Positions 1-11,494 of a stretch of 64,000 nucleotides of DNA are shown in pieces. Location of the stretch: assembly GCA_036936605.1 (NCBI GenBank), contig JAUPFV010000003.1:149080997-149144996 (forward strand). Direction: 5' to 3'. The translations under genes and the position numbers were made by a program. The notes under the pieces are model-generated. The model was not told the DNA's origin, ran no database searches, and worked only from the letters and a program-made list of their open reading frames with translations. The stretch is from Limnanthes douglasii subsp. nivea. Lineage: Eukaryota; Streptophyta; Magnoliopsida; Brassicales; Limnanthaceae. Every line of letters begins with the position of its first letter. Position 1 is the first letter of the stretch.

Positions 1-39
1 TATTCAAAGGTGATTAAAAAAACTAGACCACTTAAACCA

Positions 40-330
40 AAGTAACAAACTTTAATCTGACCAAGCCATTCGAAGGTAATCCATGCGAATGCATACAAAA
101 TATAAACACAATCCATTCGAATATAATCCATTTGAAGGAAATATAACTTTAATCCAACCAATCCATTCGAAAGATAATCTATTCGAAGGAAAAAAAAAAC
201 TTTAACCCAACCAAGCCATTCGAAGGTATTCCATTAGAAAGTAACACAACTTTAACCCAACCAAGCCATTCAAATGTAATCCATTAGAAGCCAACAAAAC
301 TTTAATCCAACCAAGCATAGAAAAGACACT
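40..330. repeat. 50-bp tandem repeat (copy A)
   Basis: Units start with 'ctttaacccaaccaagcc' and continue with two 'cattcgaaggtaatc'-like words; starts at about 51, 148, 201, 251 and 301 give a period near 50 bp. The array sits directly 3' of the minus-strand integrase relic. In Tat-group plant retrotransposons tandem repeats are common between pol and the 3' LTR. Copy B has one more unit. Confidence 0.8.
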
Positions 331-345
331 TTTAAAGGTAAAAAC

Positions 346-1335
346 GATAGATTGATTGAGATTTGGACACCTCATTAAAACCTCCTTACGCCACCAGGGT
401 ATGAAAGAGTATTCCCCTTATACTGTATGTTCATTTCTTGATCTTTCGTGCACAATGTATGGCCCTTCCTAGTTCAGAGCCAACTAATCTCTTTTCCTTG
501 GTGTGTAAAAATATTTTTCTTAAAACGTTATCTCCCACTTAAAAGACTTTTCTTCTAACTTTAGACTCAAACCTGCTTCTTACCAGACTTTGGTAATGCA
601 CAGTTCTTATGTGAGATTTTATTTTCATTTCATCAATCAAATCCATATGAGCTCTTATTTTTATCTCATTATTCTCTTCGGAATAATTTTGTACTCTGAA
701 AGAAGGAAGATTAGCCTCTATAGGTGTAATTGTGTCCATTCCATAGACTAAAGCAAACAAAGACTCTTGAGTAGTTATGTGGGGAGTAGTTCGATAGGTC
801 CATAGTAATTCTTGTAGAAAACTCGGCCATTTCACAACTACTCCCTCCAAGTTATTTTTTAAACCCATTAAAATGGTTCAGTTTGCTAACTCAATTTGAC
901 CATTGGCCTAAGGATGAAAAAGAGAAGAGAAACAATGTTGAATTCCTTTTGATGTGTATAATACTTCTATTTCTTTGTTATCAAATTTAGGGCTATTATC
1001 TATGGTGATACGCCTGAGAATGCCAAACCTGCAACATTGTTAGAGAGAATAAACTTTATCACTGCTTTAGATATTTTCCCGTATACGGGTGCAACTTTCA
1101 CCCATTTGAAAAAGTATTCTATTACTAAAATGATAGTACGATAACCTCAGAAGCCATTCGAAAAGGTTCGACTAGATCAAGTCCCGTCTATCAAAGGGTA
1201 CATCTTTGGATACAGACGTTATAAGGACTTCTGTTATATGGATTGCATTTCCATAACTTTGGCAAATGTGACATATTCTGACTAATCTCTAACATCTGCA
1301 ATAATAAAAGGCCAATAGTACCATATCAGCAAGAC
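346..1335 (-). pseudogene. Ty3/gypsy integrase relic (copy A)
   Basis: The minus strand encodes the C-terminal half of a Ty3/gypsy integrase. An open frame at 539-868 carries WTYRTTPHITTQESLFALVY, the hallmark stretch after the catalytic core, and an acidic tail. Between 890 and 1335 remnants of the core follow with several stops and frame changes. A complete integrase would be about twice this length; catalytic residues cannot all be placed here. The right end at 1335 is a deletion junction: upstream pol sequence present at 26811 onward in the second copy is missing, and the relic is joined to a different element's integrase tail and gag. Confidence 0.8.
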
Positions 1336-2063
1336 ATTCCAGACTTAACCATAATGCCCTTCCCAATTTGTCCCTAACTTCTCAAGCCATTTATCTTTAT
1401 CCCCCATCTTAAATTCTCGTTGTCAAATTTGGGATTCATACTATATTCTCATTAGAGTATGATTATGAAGGAATCTTAGATGCGTCATTGTTCATTTTTG
1501 CTCAATTAAATATAGTTTGGGTCTTCGACCTTTATCGTTTCCTGCTTCAGATTAGTTTTTTATTCAAAAATATTAGAGGATGACCTTGGTTGGGGTTACC
1601 CCATCCATCCTATCAACCAATGCAAAAGGAGATTCTTGAGTTGTAGATATTTAGGGCTGAAAGTTTTGAACCTGTTGATAAATCAGGGCCGAAGATTGTA
1701 AGCAATGTCTTAGGAAAAATACAGAGCTTATAGTTTTTAGCCCCATTTTACCATTTTGATAGAACTTTATGAAAGCTCATTGTACCATTATAGAGCATTG
1801 TCTTTGAAGTTTTAGGAAAGAGCTCGACACAACAAGTTATCAGCATCGTCATAATTCATCATAATGTTGTTAAACAACTTTAGATGATTATAAGGATCTT
1901 TATTCTCACCGAACGTTTCTATTTCGGATATATCAAATCGCTTCAGTGAGTGTCCCGATAGAATTTTAGCAGATGGTGAAGATTGTCTCCAGTTATGCAC
2001 TTGACTATACTGGTAGCCATCATTAGTTGTTGCATGAAAAAATCTGTTCAGATGGAACCGCAA
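1336..2063 (-). pseudogene. Ty3/gypsy integrase tail and gag relic (copy A)
   Basis: Read on the minus strand, about 1590-1640 holds a second TTQESPFALV integrase motif, and 1812-2063 is an open gag fragment containing KRFDISEIETFGENKDPYNH and LCRALS, close to the gag at 30155-30376 (DPDNH, LCRAF). The pol domains that should lie between gag and integrase are missing, so this element was internally deleted before the segmental duplication (the same structure is seen at 33418-34105). Gag forms the particle; nothing here could be functional. Confidence 0.72.
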
Positions 2064-2464
2064 ATAAATTGTTTACATGGTAATCAAAACGTTGGTTCTC
2101 CGAGCCCTTTTTGTAACAAATGTGGACCTTCACGGATTTGTACCACAATTTGCTATTGTATCACCCTTCCCTCACTTACCATTCTATATATTCCCTTAAG
2201 AGTACCCAGCGTATCTGAGGAGTCGTGTCGTTTTTTCGAATCTCATTCCTGCTTTAGACTTTGATAAATTGTTTACATGGTGATCAAAACGTGGGTTCCT
2301 CGGGCCCTTTTTGTAATAAATGTGGACCTTCACAGATTTGTACCATAGTTTGCTATTGTATGACCCTTCACTCAGTTCCCATTCTATATATTCCCTTAAG
2401 AGTATCCGGTGTATCTGAGGAGTCGTGTCATTTTTTCGAATTTCGTTCCTGCTTTAGACTTTGA
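2064..2464. repeat. 200-bp tandem duplication private to copy A
   Basis: 2064-2263 and 2265-2463 are diverged copies of one 200-bp unit, both starting near 'taaattgtttacatgg'. The corresponding place in copy B (34108-34306) has one unit only. On the minus strand it covers the N-terminal part of the gag relic; the plus-strand open frames here are probably incidental. Confidence 0.85.
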
Positions 2465-3121
2465 TATCGCCTTGTGTGCCTATTTGAATAACACCTACCA
2501 CAATAATTTATCTTCTTTTTGTGACCGTGATGTGGATTCGAAAAAGAATAAAATCTCTCGAAATAGAAAATAGAATACTCGTTAGATTCTGAATACTTTA
2601 GTGATTTCTTGTCCTTCGTTCGTTTTTCAAGGAATGACGATTTCTATTTGATAAAAACTATTTTTTCAGTATTTTTATGGTTTTGTAAAGACTCATACTC
2701 ATTATCTTCTCCATCAGAACCTTATTCTTCTCCAAGCTTTTGGAATTTGGAATAGACTTTTCTTGATTGAATCACCGTTATTTTCTTTTTGTGAGTTTGA
2801 TGCATCAATTTCTTCACATCAATTTCTTCACGCTCTTTCAGTGTCAATCATTTTTATGCTGTTTATATTGATGTTGAGATTAAGCTCACCGAATCAGCTA
2901 ATCGGATCATTCTCCAACCGTGACTCTTTGGGTTATTATCGCAGGATCCATTTACATCTCATAATTCACCATGCTAATTTTAAAAAACAAAGACAAAAAT
3001 ATGGATATACCTAAACCATCTCAAATTTTGGATTTAGCAAAACAAAGACAAAAATATGGATATACCTAAACCATCTCAAATTTTGGATTTAGCATATGGA
3101 TACCTGTATAGACTCCTGCCA
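2465..3121. other. Gypsy 5' region without intact gene, with 54-bp duplication
   Basis: Probably the gag start and leader of the decayed gypsy element on the minus strand. A plus-strand frame at 2763-3014 is open but has no recognisable domain and is identical in both segmental copies. 2986-3039 and 3040-3093 are a perfect-looking 54-bp tandem duplication, single in copy B. The stretch ends in 'gactcctgcca', which looks like a tRNA 3' end as expected of a primer-binding site beside an LTR. Confidence 0.4.
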
Positions 3122-3500
3122 TGGTCGATCATGAAATTATTAAATATATTTACGCAAAACTATTCATAATTAAATATATTTACGCAAAACTAATCGCTAC
3201 TAAAAATAGAACAATACTTAGAAAAAGTAGTTGGTTAATAAAATATTTATTAACTTCTCCCAGTTTAATTTTTTATACGGATTTCTATGGACTTATCTTA
3301 TTAATAAACTCATACCCAATCCATATAATATTAATTTATTAAAATTAAATTTTTTTTTATTAGATAATTTTTTATGGACTTATCCTATTAATAAACTCAT
3401 ACACATGATCATGTGAATATAATATTAATTTATTAAGATTAAATATATACATTCTTTATTAGATAAAATACTTTCAATATGCATAAATATTACATATATT
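3122..3500 (-). repeat. Candidate 5' LTR of the older gypsy element (copy A)
   Basis: Begins TGGTCGATCATGAAAT right after a tRNA-like CCA; the recognised LTR at 30899 begins TGGTGATGATAAAAT after TTGCCA plus three bases. The word 'aaagtagttggttaataaaat' near 3221-3244 recurs with one change near 19625-19644, where the opposite LTR of this element is expected. The right end is not resolved because the sequence is very AT-rich. Confidence 0.35.
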
Positions 3501-4920
3501 TATTTTTACGAAATAAAAGTAAGGATCGAGTTTAACATTTAATTTTACACTTATTTCACATTTAAAGTTTTTTAGTTTCATATTTAAAGTTGATGTTTTC
3601 AAAAATCAAATTTAACATTTTCATATTTACTCTCTTTTTGTATTTAAGGTTTACCTATAATTTGTATTTAACATTTAAGTATAATATATATTTTTGTAGA
3701 AATATAAAAAAAAACAAAAATATAAAAACAAAATGATGAACTTTCATCCGTTTTAAGTTCTTCTTCAAATTCTGGAAAAAAGAGCGTTCATCGGTTTAAG
3801 CTTTTTTTCAAACTTGGAAAAAGAGCTCTCATTGGTTTCAGTTTTTTTTTTAACTTCGGAAAATATATAAGATTATTGGACTTTGATACTAAGAAAACAA
3901 CAACGTATCTACTGCTAGAATATCTAATATAACCCAACAGGTCTATTCAACTATCAAATGAGAATAAACTTCCTTTACTGTTTTGGCATGCCATACAACT
4001 ATTCCAAATTTATTATATCTTCTGAGCTACCAAAATTTGAATTCTCCTTGTACTTCGTGCCACCACCATCTACCCAAATCTGAATTCTCTTCTCTTTGTA
4101 CTTCATGCCAGCACCATCAGCACTAAAAGAAATCTCCACCTGGTGTGAAATTTATAGTCATTTTATGTGTTCTTAAAAAAAATCTCCAAAACAAAAGAAA
4201 GAACTCTGCTGACTTTCCCTTAGTTCCCCACCTATTTTCTCTTAAATCCTCCCTGTAAACAATACAATAACCTTAACATATATCAACATCTTGTAAAAGT
4301 TACTTGATAATATCCATATTTTGTAAAAGTTTCACGTATCAGCATTTTGATAAACTATAATATGAAAAATTAAGAAAAAATTCAAACCATATCCGGTAGA
4401 ATTCGTTCTTCATATTTTCACTTATCAAAAGCTGATACGCGTTACTCATACAAAATTTTCAACAAGATGAAAAAGTAAGAATAACTTAGAAAAAAGATTC
4501 TTCTAGTATATAAGATGGAAGTAGAAATTGAACAACTAAATATTAAAAGAGAAAATCATATGGTCTAGGGTGATATGGAATTTGGAGAAGAATGGGGCAT
4601 TTATAGCAAATGTTCTTATAAAAGGTACATAGGTATTAACGACTAAGGTTTACAGGTGTGTTGCTGCATGCAAAACTATTGACATGTGTTGAAGCTGAAA
4701 ATGATATACATCTAGCACGTGTTGTGTGAACGTTCCAAGTTGGTTCAGTGAACCTAGACGCAAAGGAGTATATACGCAATTGAAATTCTATGCAACCGAT
4801 ATATATAAAATAATTTAAATTGTAATTCCATATATATATATCATAAAAAAAGATTAATTTAAATACATTAAATCTAATATATTAGATATATTTAGATATT
4901 TGTATGTTGAATTTGATCCT
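3501..4920. other. AT-rich DNA, no gene seen
   Basis: No open frame of note and no recognised element. 4018-4212 (with two 'tctgaattctc'-like words) is absent from copy B, whose flanks join directly at about 35805. A moderately GC-richer stretch at 4560-4800 is well conserved between the two copies and may be a host or element remnant; I cannot assign it. Confidence 0.4.
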
Positions 4921-5108
4921 TGAGACCGTCGCAAAATATAAGTCATTTAAAAAAATTATTTGTATCTACTATAAGTCGTTTTAGTATTTCAATACAAATT
5001 TTATTATTATTTATTGATGATTTTTTTCCACTTATTATAAAAACGAGAAGTACTTAATATCTGTATATAGCTTTAAAACGATTTATGTAATGAGACGGAC
5101 GGAATAAA
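4921..5108. mobile_element. Stowaway-like MITE (copy A)
   Basis: The left end 'gaccgtcgcaaaatataagt' and right end 'aatgagacggacggaata' resemble the ends of Stowaway/Tc1-mariner MITEs (CTCCGTCCCA...ATAAGTC and its inverse). The interior has the usual ATAAGTCGTTTTA and ACTTATTATAA words, length is about 190 bp and there is no coding capacity. Ends are degenerate, so the TA target duplication is not certain. A second copy lies at 36540-36738. Confidence 0.6.
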
Positions 5109-5524
5109 TTAGTATAAATATGTAATAGCTTACTATAAAATAAAATAGTATAGATATGTAGTATATGGATATTGATAATCATTTAAGAAAATTTTAAAAC
5201 ATAATTTTAAAAATTATAATGTTAAATAAAATAAAGTAATATCAATAAAATAAAATAATATTTTTAGTATAACAAAGTTATATTTATACTGATCAGTTAT
5301 ATTTATATTTATTGAATGATTTAAATCGTTCAAAAAATCGGGTGTCGCTAATAATTATATTATTAATAGTTTTTAATTTTTACAAATTGGACGGATGAGG
5401 ATTATAATAAACCCTCGAGACTGGACGAGATACGGCAGTTTAGGACTATACCGACATTTCAGATCGATGTTCATGTTTGGGCTCCCGAAACACCTTAGGT
5501 CTGAAGGCATAGTTTGGGGAGCGC
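5109..5524. other. AT-rich spacer
   Basis: No gene. Contains 'ggacgagatacggcag' and flanking sequence conserved in copy B at 37075-37200. Nothing recognised. Confidence 0.4.
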
Positions 5525-5750
5525 AGGTAAATTGAGATCCATTTTTTTTATAATGAGATCCCGAAATCGAATTTTTTTTCTTAAAAACTTTAAAATACCA
5601 TATTATCCCTTACGTATAACAATCTATTGTGGGGGCAAAATGGTCTTTTGAATTTTTTCTTAAATTTTTTGGGTCTTAATATACAAAAAATGGTCTCGTT
5701 ATGGGGTCTCCTTTTTAAAAAAAAAATTGGTCTCGATTTATCCTAGCCGT
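5525..5750. mobile_element. Inverted-repeat MITE-like element (copy A)
   Basis: The ends are imperfect inverted repeats of about 36 bp: 'taaattgagatcc' plus a T run and 'gagatcccg' at the left, against 'ggggtctcc', an A run and 'ggtctcgattta' at the right. Length about 225 bp, no coding capacity. The same element is at 37203-37415. Superfamily not determined because no target duplication can be fixed. Confidence 0.5.
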
Positions 5751-6117
5751 AATTTGGGTTCATGAGATTCGTTGGTCCTGACCTTATTTTTTAGACTTTG
5801 AAGTGAAACATGATCCTAGACGTCCAAAGTGTTTTGGTCTCTGGAGTGATTTAAAGAACTTAAAAAAAAATCTTTGTAGTAGATGTTCCTCTTCTTAAGT
5901 GTGTTTCATTTTGTGTCAAGTTTCTTTTTTAGTCACTCCTATTAATTAATTTTATCATTAAAGTCTCTCGAAGTTCTCATACGTACATGGAAGGTTGTTC
6001 CTTAACATCCACCTCACTCGCTTTCGATATTTGATCCTTGATTTTATCTCTACTCAGTTCCATAAATTTTGCATCGTTCAAGGAAATTTATTCTTCTTGT
6101 TTTTCCTTTAATCAATT

Positions 6118-7789
6118 ACGGCAAGAAAAGACGTAGACCGACCATAGAAGGTTTTAAGGCTCAACGAACCTCTTGAGATTGAAGGTAATGCCGATGAGGG
6201 CACCTCTTTTAGTGAAGCCTTTGAATATCAAGTAGTCTAAACCTAGGAAAATTGGTATTAATATTCCTAGCAGAAACCAGTTATCACAAGAAAAGCCTTA
6301 TAGGACCCCACTAGTGAGGCCTCAGACTGTCGGTTCGATTTTTCCCCTAGTTATTTTAAGATTGTTTGTGGCTCATGTCCTAATGACTGATGTATTTTCT
6401 CATGGGGAATCATCAACCCCGAAACCGAAAAATAAAAAAATGATGATTCAAGAATAATGACATTGAACTTCATTCGAAGCAAAAAGAATTCAGTAAAAGG
6501 TCTGGGAAGGCTAAATATACATGACAGAAGATGATGGCCAAATCGTTGGGATCCAACGAAGGGGTTTAAGCTTTAGAGAACCCCCCTCATCATCGTGGAT
6601 GTACAAAATCACCATCTTCTTTCCATCGAAAAAATTAAATATGTTTATTCTTATATTGACGATTTACGCTCATTTTGCATCCATTGGGATATTCCAAAAA
6701 ATGTTAAAGTTTGATTGTTGATCCCTTACAAGACCTATGTTTCAACCCAGGCAGATGAACTTGTACAATATATAGACATATTTGATTGGGGTATATGATT
6801 TTTATTCACCCTGATTTATTTAAGTTTTTCACCATGTTAGACTTGTGTCTGAGCCATGCTAGACACAACACCATGAGAATGATGATGTCGTATTTTATCG
6901 CTTCGAGCCTATCAAAGATCAAGTTTGAAATGGATGGGATTATATCTCATCTCTACCAATAAGCTCTTTCTTTAAGTGAGTGGATGACTTTCCTGAGTCG
7001 GAAAGAGAGTGGAAAAGTAGATTTATTTTTTATCCGGTGAACTACAAGAGCATGAACCTTATCAATATAAAAAACTCGTGACATACCTAAAGCTCGTGGA
7101 AGAAATCGTAAGGGTTTAGGGTCTGCCGGAACACTTTTTTACTTAGAAAAGTCCTTCTTCTTTTTCCCGTAGCAACCTTTTTTTTATCTTGACCTTAACA
7201 CTGACTCGCTTTTATTTTATTTTTTACAGAGTACAATAATATTTGTCTATAAAAAATTATAAAGGGAAGATTTTTTTTTTAAATCTAGATACGTGAGCTT
7301 TAGAGCGTTAGGAAAACAAGTTCCATAATTGTTTTACCGTAAGTAATTTCATGTTTTCCAAGTTTTGATATATAAAGAAAGCTCTTAACACTGACGATGA
7401 CTCAACTGTTTTCGTTTCTATAAATTACATGATGGTGGCTTCCATAGAGCCACCTTATGCAGATATGTTACTTTTAACCCAACACAAAATGCCTAAAAGA
7501 TAGGTGAAGGTAAAATAGTCCAGTATCTCTAAGATAAAAGTTAGGCATGGGGCCATTTTGGAGCCTGAAAGGTTTGATAAGCATGAAGTCTAAGCGGATA
7601 GCCGAAATGGATGGGTTAAAGCTAATGAGCATTAACAACAAATTTACTATCATCCATAAAATAACTAATGAACAATTCTTAACACTTCCTCACATTTCAA
7701 CCCTGATAAGGAATCCGACAAAGCGTATTGCAGATGTCTATGAGGCCGAAGCACATTATAAACACAAAAGGTTTGATGAGTATAACTGA
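6118..7789 (+). pseudogene. Decayed antisense-ORF-like gene (copy A)
   Basis: A broken plus-strand gene. The start codon of the copy-B version (ATG at 37792, MARKEVDRPEK) is ACG here at 6118. Fragments in alternating frames follow: 6521-6721, then about 6660-7090 with SFCIHWDIPKNV, YKTYVSTQADELVQYIDIF and FPESEREWKSRFIFYP, then 7547-7789 ending AEAHYKHKRFDEYN. The order (proximal-start acidic part, 'globular' domain, 'ES.EWK.RF' block, coiled tail) resembles antisense ORFs carried by Tat-group plant retrotransposons and the plus-strand ORFs at 22315 and 31276 in this window. Every block contains stops or frame changes. The assignment rests on pattern, not on a domain search. Confidence 0.4.
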
Positions 7790-7902
7790 GATCTTATGTA
7801 GAAACATATTGAAAACCTTGAAGACAAGAATACTCTACTGATGTCTAAAACTGGCAAGGTGGTGTGCCTAAGAGCAAATGTGAAGTAATCGAAATTTAAG
7901 CT

Positions 7903-8006
7903 ATTATTCATGATTCACATTCTACCATTGATTCTCAATTCGCATTTAACCAATTCTTTGTGATTTACGATTAAAAATCAATGATAGAATGTGAATCGTG
8001 AATAAT
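7903..8006. repeat. Hairpin: 33-bp inverted repeat (copy A)
   Basis: Arms 7903-7935 and 7974-8006 pair with a few mismatches around a loop of about 38 nt; the arms contain 'gattcacattctaccattg'. Copy B has a better-matched version at 39543-39646. It opens the 25-bp tandem array that follows. Confidence 0.75.
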
Positions 8007-8345
8007 GGGTTAAACGTGAATTATGAATCAACCGTTAAATCTGTAATGAGAATCAATGGTATAATATGAACTAAGAATTATATGTGAAATCTAAACTGAG
8101 AATCAAAAATTAAATGCAAACTAAGAATCATGGGTTAAATACAGAGCAATACTCATATGTTATATTTGTGCTGAAAACATGTGTTAAATATAAGATAAGT
8201 ATCTAGGGTTAAACGAGAATCGTGAATCATTTATGAAATCTAAATTGAGAATCAATAGTTAGATGTGAACTAAAAACGATGTGGTAAATACAAACAGAGA
8301 AACAAAGAACTAGTAGTCATGTGTTAAATCTGAACCGAAAATCGT
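7985..8345. repeat. 25-bp degenerate tandem repeat (copy A)
   Basis: About 14 units of roughly 25 bp with consensus 'aactgagaatcatgggttaaat'. Units are diverged and a few have lost or gained bases. It lies directly behind the antisense-ORF relic, the same place where the 50-bp and 30-bp arrays of the other two such relics lie. Confidence 0.75.
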
Positions 8346-8596
8346 CAAAAAATACAATAAAAAGCTAACTTGTAGCTTTTAAGCTGTTAAAAAGAATTAT
8401 TATAAGCCAAGAAAAACTAAAACTATACTAAATAAATAAACGTTTTGCACCTAAAAGCCCAAAAATCTTATGGACATCAATCAACCCTTTATTATATCTA
8501 TACTTTGATTCAAAATTCGAATCTAACCCAATAAACTCAAGAAATGAAACAATACAAATCGACTAATATAAACAAGAAAACAAGTTCGGTTCATGC

Positions 8597-8862
8597 CTTG
8601 GAGGGTTGACAAGAAAATGTAACATCATTGATCCTTCCGAAAGAAAAAACACAAGCCCCATCGAAAAGCGATAGGCACATGATAAGAATTCTAGCGACAA
8701 GATAGTATATACAGTTTTTAAGAAGCACGCCGTTTATTGTTTCTTCTAATTCGGTCAACTCGGTTTCTTTAAGTTTGAGTTTTCTCATTATAAGACGTAG
8801 TTCAAACGTTATCAAGTGGTTTGCGATTCAGACTTTACTCATCTTAGTGCCCAAATCCAATA
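8597..8862 (-). pseudogene. Unrecognised exon-like frame with coil and hydrophobic segment (copy A)
   Basis: The minus-strand frame 8591-8815 encodes a lysine/glutamate-rich coil (MRKLKLKETELTELEE) followed by a strongly hydrophobic stretch (YLVARILIMCLSLF) that could span a membrane. In copy B the same frame ends in AAG|GTATGA, a good splice donor; here the donor is GC (8595-8596). A TGA at about 8822 separates it from an upstream ATG-containing stretch. The coding bias looks better than that of the surrounding DNA, so a captured host-gene exon is possible. Product unknown. Confidence 0.35.
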
Positions 8863-9544
8863 TGGTTACCATATTTAAACACATAACGCATCTTCACTCA
8901 TATGTTCAATTTAGTGAATTAAATAATTCACTCGATTACTTTTAATTTGGACTTCCATGAATAATAACCAAACATGCTCATTTAGCATGCCCGTCCATAA
9001 ATATATTAAATATATGGATTCCAACACAAATCGGATACCCCCATAGGGGATTTTCTATTTATATTGTAAACCTATGTACTAGATACTACAATTGTAATTT
9101 ATTTTGTAATAATTGGAAAATTTTAAAATAAAAAATTATATATTAAATTTGATGACTAAAAAATCTATAAATTTGACAGTACAATATTTTTCACAAGATA
9201 ATACATTTTCTCGTTTGGGTATAATTTTAACAAATATCTAAAAGTTATTTTTTATCATCAATTATTCTCTATAAAAAAATATTTAACTTTTCTTATTATC
9301 ATCTATTATTATAGTCGTTTGTTAAGATAATCTTATTAATAATCATCAATATTAAACTTATTTACTAATGAGTTTAATAAAATACAAATAATCAGGAGTG
9401 ATAATTGATTATTTATAAATAATTACATTTTTCTACTTTTTTAACTTTATATACCATATCTTTCAAATATAACTCCCAACAAATCGAAAATATGATTGGT
9501 TTTTTTAAGATGAACAAAACTAGGTTGCGAAATAAGATCCATGC
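8863..9544. other. AT-rich spacer with SINE stub
   Basis: No gene. At 9030-9045 the sequence 'tcggatacccccatag' is the head of a SINE whose body survives at 41573-41755 in copy B; 1097 bp have been lost here at 9029/9030. Confidence 0.6.
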
Positions 9545-10320
9545 AAGATATTTTTGTTTAGTTTTTTTAGTTGCACAATTACGTGTAATTAGATTGTAAA
9601 ATAAGTTTGAAAAAAGAAATAGTATTCTAGTTACAAAATTAAGTATAATTTGGTTGCTAAAAGATAATTGTGTTTTTGTTGTGTGATTGCGTGTAATTTG
9701 GTTGTTGAAAAGAAATTGTGTTACAGTCATGGAATTACGTGTCAATATGTAAATAAGAAAAAAAATAGGTGCGTAATATGACTTTGGTTGTTAATTAAGT
9801 GTGATTGTATGAAAAAATAAAATACAACTCGTTTTTGTAAAAATAATTGTTAATTGGGTGTGAAACAGCCAACATTTTTTTAGTTACAAAAATATGTATA
9901 TTTTGTGTTGAAAAAACTTTTTAAATAAAATAAAATATGTGAGAAATTACGTGTAATTTTATTACTAAAAATAAAATGTGTTTAAGTTGCATGATTACGT
10001 GCAAATGAACTACGCTAATAAGAAGAAAATAATTGCAAAAATAGGATAGTGGTTGCTAAATAAGTCTTATTGTTTTAGAATACAATATAACTTATTTTTG
10101 TTAATTGGATGTGAAACAACTAACTTTTTTATAGTTGCGAAAATATGTGCATTTTTGTGTTGAAAGAAAAATTAGGAAAAATAGACTATGCTCCACTTAC
10201 AAAAATATATGAAATTTGGTTGCAAAATTAGTTTGGAAAATCATTTTTGTTTTAGTTACATAATTATGTGTAATTTGGTTGTAAAAATAAGAAAAAAATA
10301 TTCGAAAATATCATTAATGG
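9545..10320. repeat. Degenerate repeat with 'acgtgtaatttggttg' core (copy A)
   Basis: The phrase 'attacgtgtaatttggttg', followed by an A-rich stretch, recurs about ten times at irregular spacing of 45-70 bp. The frame 9413-9745 on the minus strand only reflects this repeat. Conserved at about 42280-43080. Confidence 0.6.
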
Positions 10321-11494
10321 ATTTTGTTTTTTTTCTTTAAAAAATAAAAATATATGTTTTTTGGATTAAATATTGAGTTATGGTTTCAGAGATATGGAGT
10401 TTTAAAAGTTAAAAATAACTAACTTTTAGGTCTATACATGTGTATGTGTTTGAGGGGTATAATTGGAAGAATTTATGTTACATGTGGTTTTTGGTAAACT
10501 TCAAAATCCAAGTGGTTATCGGTATTTAAATTTCTATCTGAGTGGTTATCGATAACTCTCACTTGGGCTAGGTTATATCAAGATCCATTTTTGTTGGATC
10601 AAGACCCGTTTTTGTTATAAAAAAGACCGTATCATTTATAATTTTTCCATTGATATAAAAACCTTATTTCCCATAAATCCACCTTAAACTATTTACCCTA
10701 ACGCTAAATCTCTCAAAATACCCTCTTCAAAAATTTAAGTTTTTGAAAATCTGACTCACCGACATTGTTAAGGTACATATGAGTTAGCTATTGATGTATT
10801 TTTTTTTTCACTTTTGATGTATTTCAATTGATCTTTAGGTTTGAAAAATTTGTTTGCAAAACTCAAAATTTTATGTATTTGTAGTTGCTTTTTTATTTAT
10901 ATTTAGTTCCTATAGTTTAGGTTATTTGTATTTCTTCTAATTGGCTACATATTTATAAGAATTAGTAGAGTATATAAGGAATTAGGATTTGGGGTTGCTA
11001 TGTTAACCGTTTAAAAACAATTTTGTCTTAATAATTGAAAATTTCAGACTTCACCGAAGTTCTTAATGGGATTTTTTTTGCGTGCATTTGCAGTTCCATT
11101 ACGATGTGCTCTTTGCATACATGAGATTGAGAGAGTTATCTTGCAGTAAAAAAAGAGTCACACACTTGACTCATGATCTTTTTTATTATTCTCAATTTTT
11201 AGGATGTGAAGCACATGTTCAATATGAGCTGTGTGTTAAAGAATATATAAAATTTCATGCGTGTTTATTTGTTTATTTATATAAGTTACCATGTAAACCA
11301 CATTCTTCAGAACATATCACAATGTTTGTCGTTGCAAGTATTGCAACTTGTTCTCTATTTTCTTTTATGTCGGAGTTTGTGAAAAAATTGAATAACTTTT
11401 AAAAATAGTACTATTGTCCCTTATCTTTCATTTTCAAGAACAAAATTAGTTTTTGGGTTGTATTGAACTAATGACAAGATATGAGAATATTATA
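10321..11494. other. No recognised gene; one unassigned plus frame
   Basis: AT-rich. A plus frame at 11082-11402 follows a plausible splice acceptor (ttgcag at 11089-11094) but shows no domain; 183 bp of it (11130-11312) are missing from copy B. Sequence around 10560-10640 has short 'gatccatttttgttggatc' words. Function not assignable. Confidence 0.35.

Noticed and set aside
2763..3014. 83-codon plus-strand frame identical in both copies (also 34605-34856)
   Set aside because: Identity reflects recent duplication. It has no domain, and the region is the leader or gag start of a minus-strand element.
11082..11402. Intact small host gene
   Set aside because: Copy B has lost 183 bp of it, no motif is found, and only one candidate acceptor supports it; kept as unassigned.
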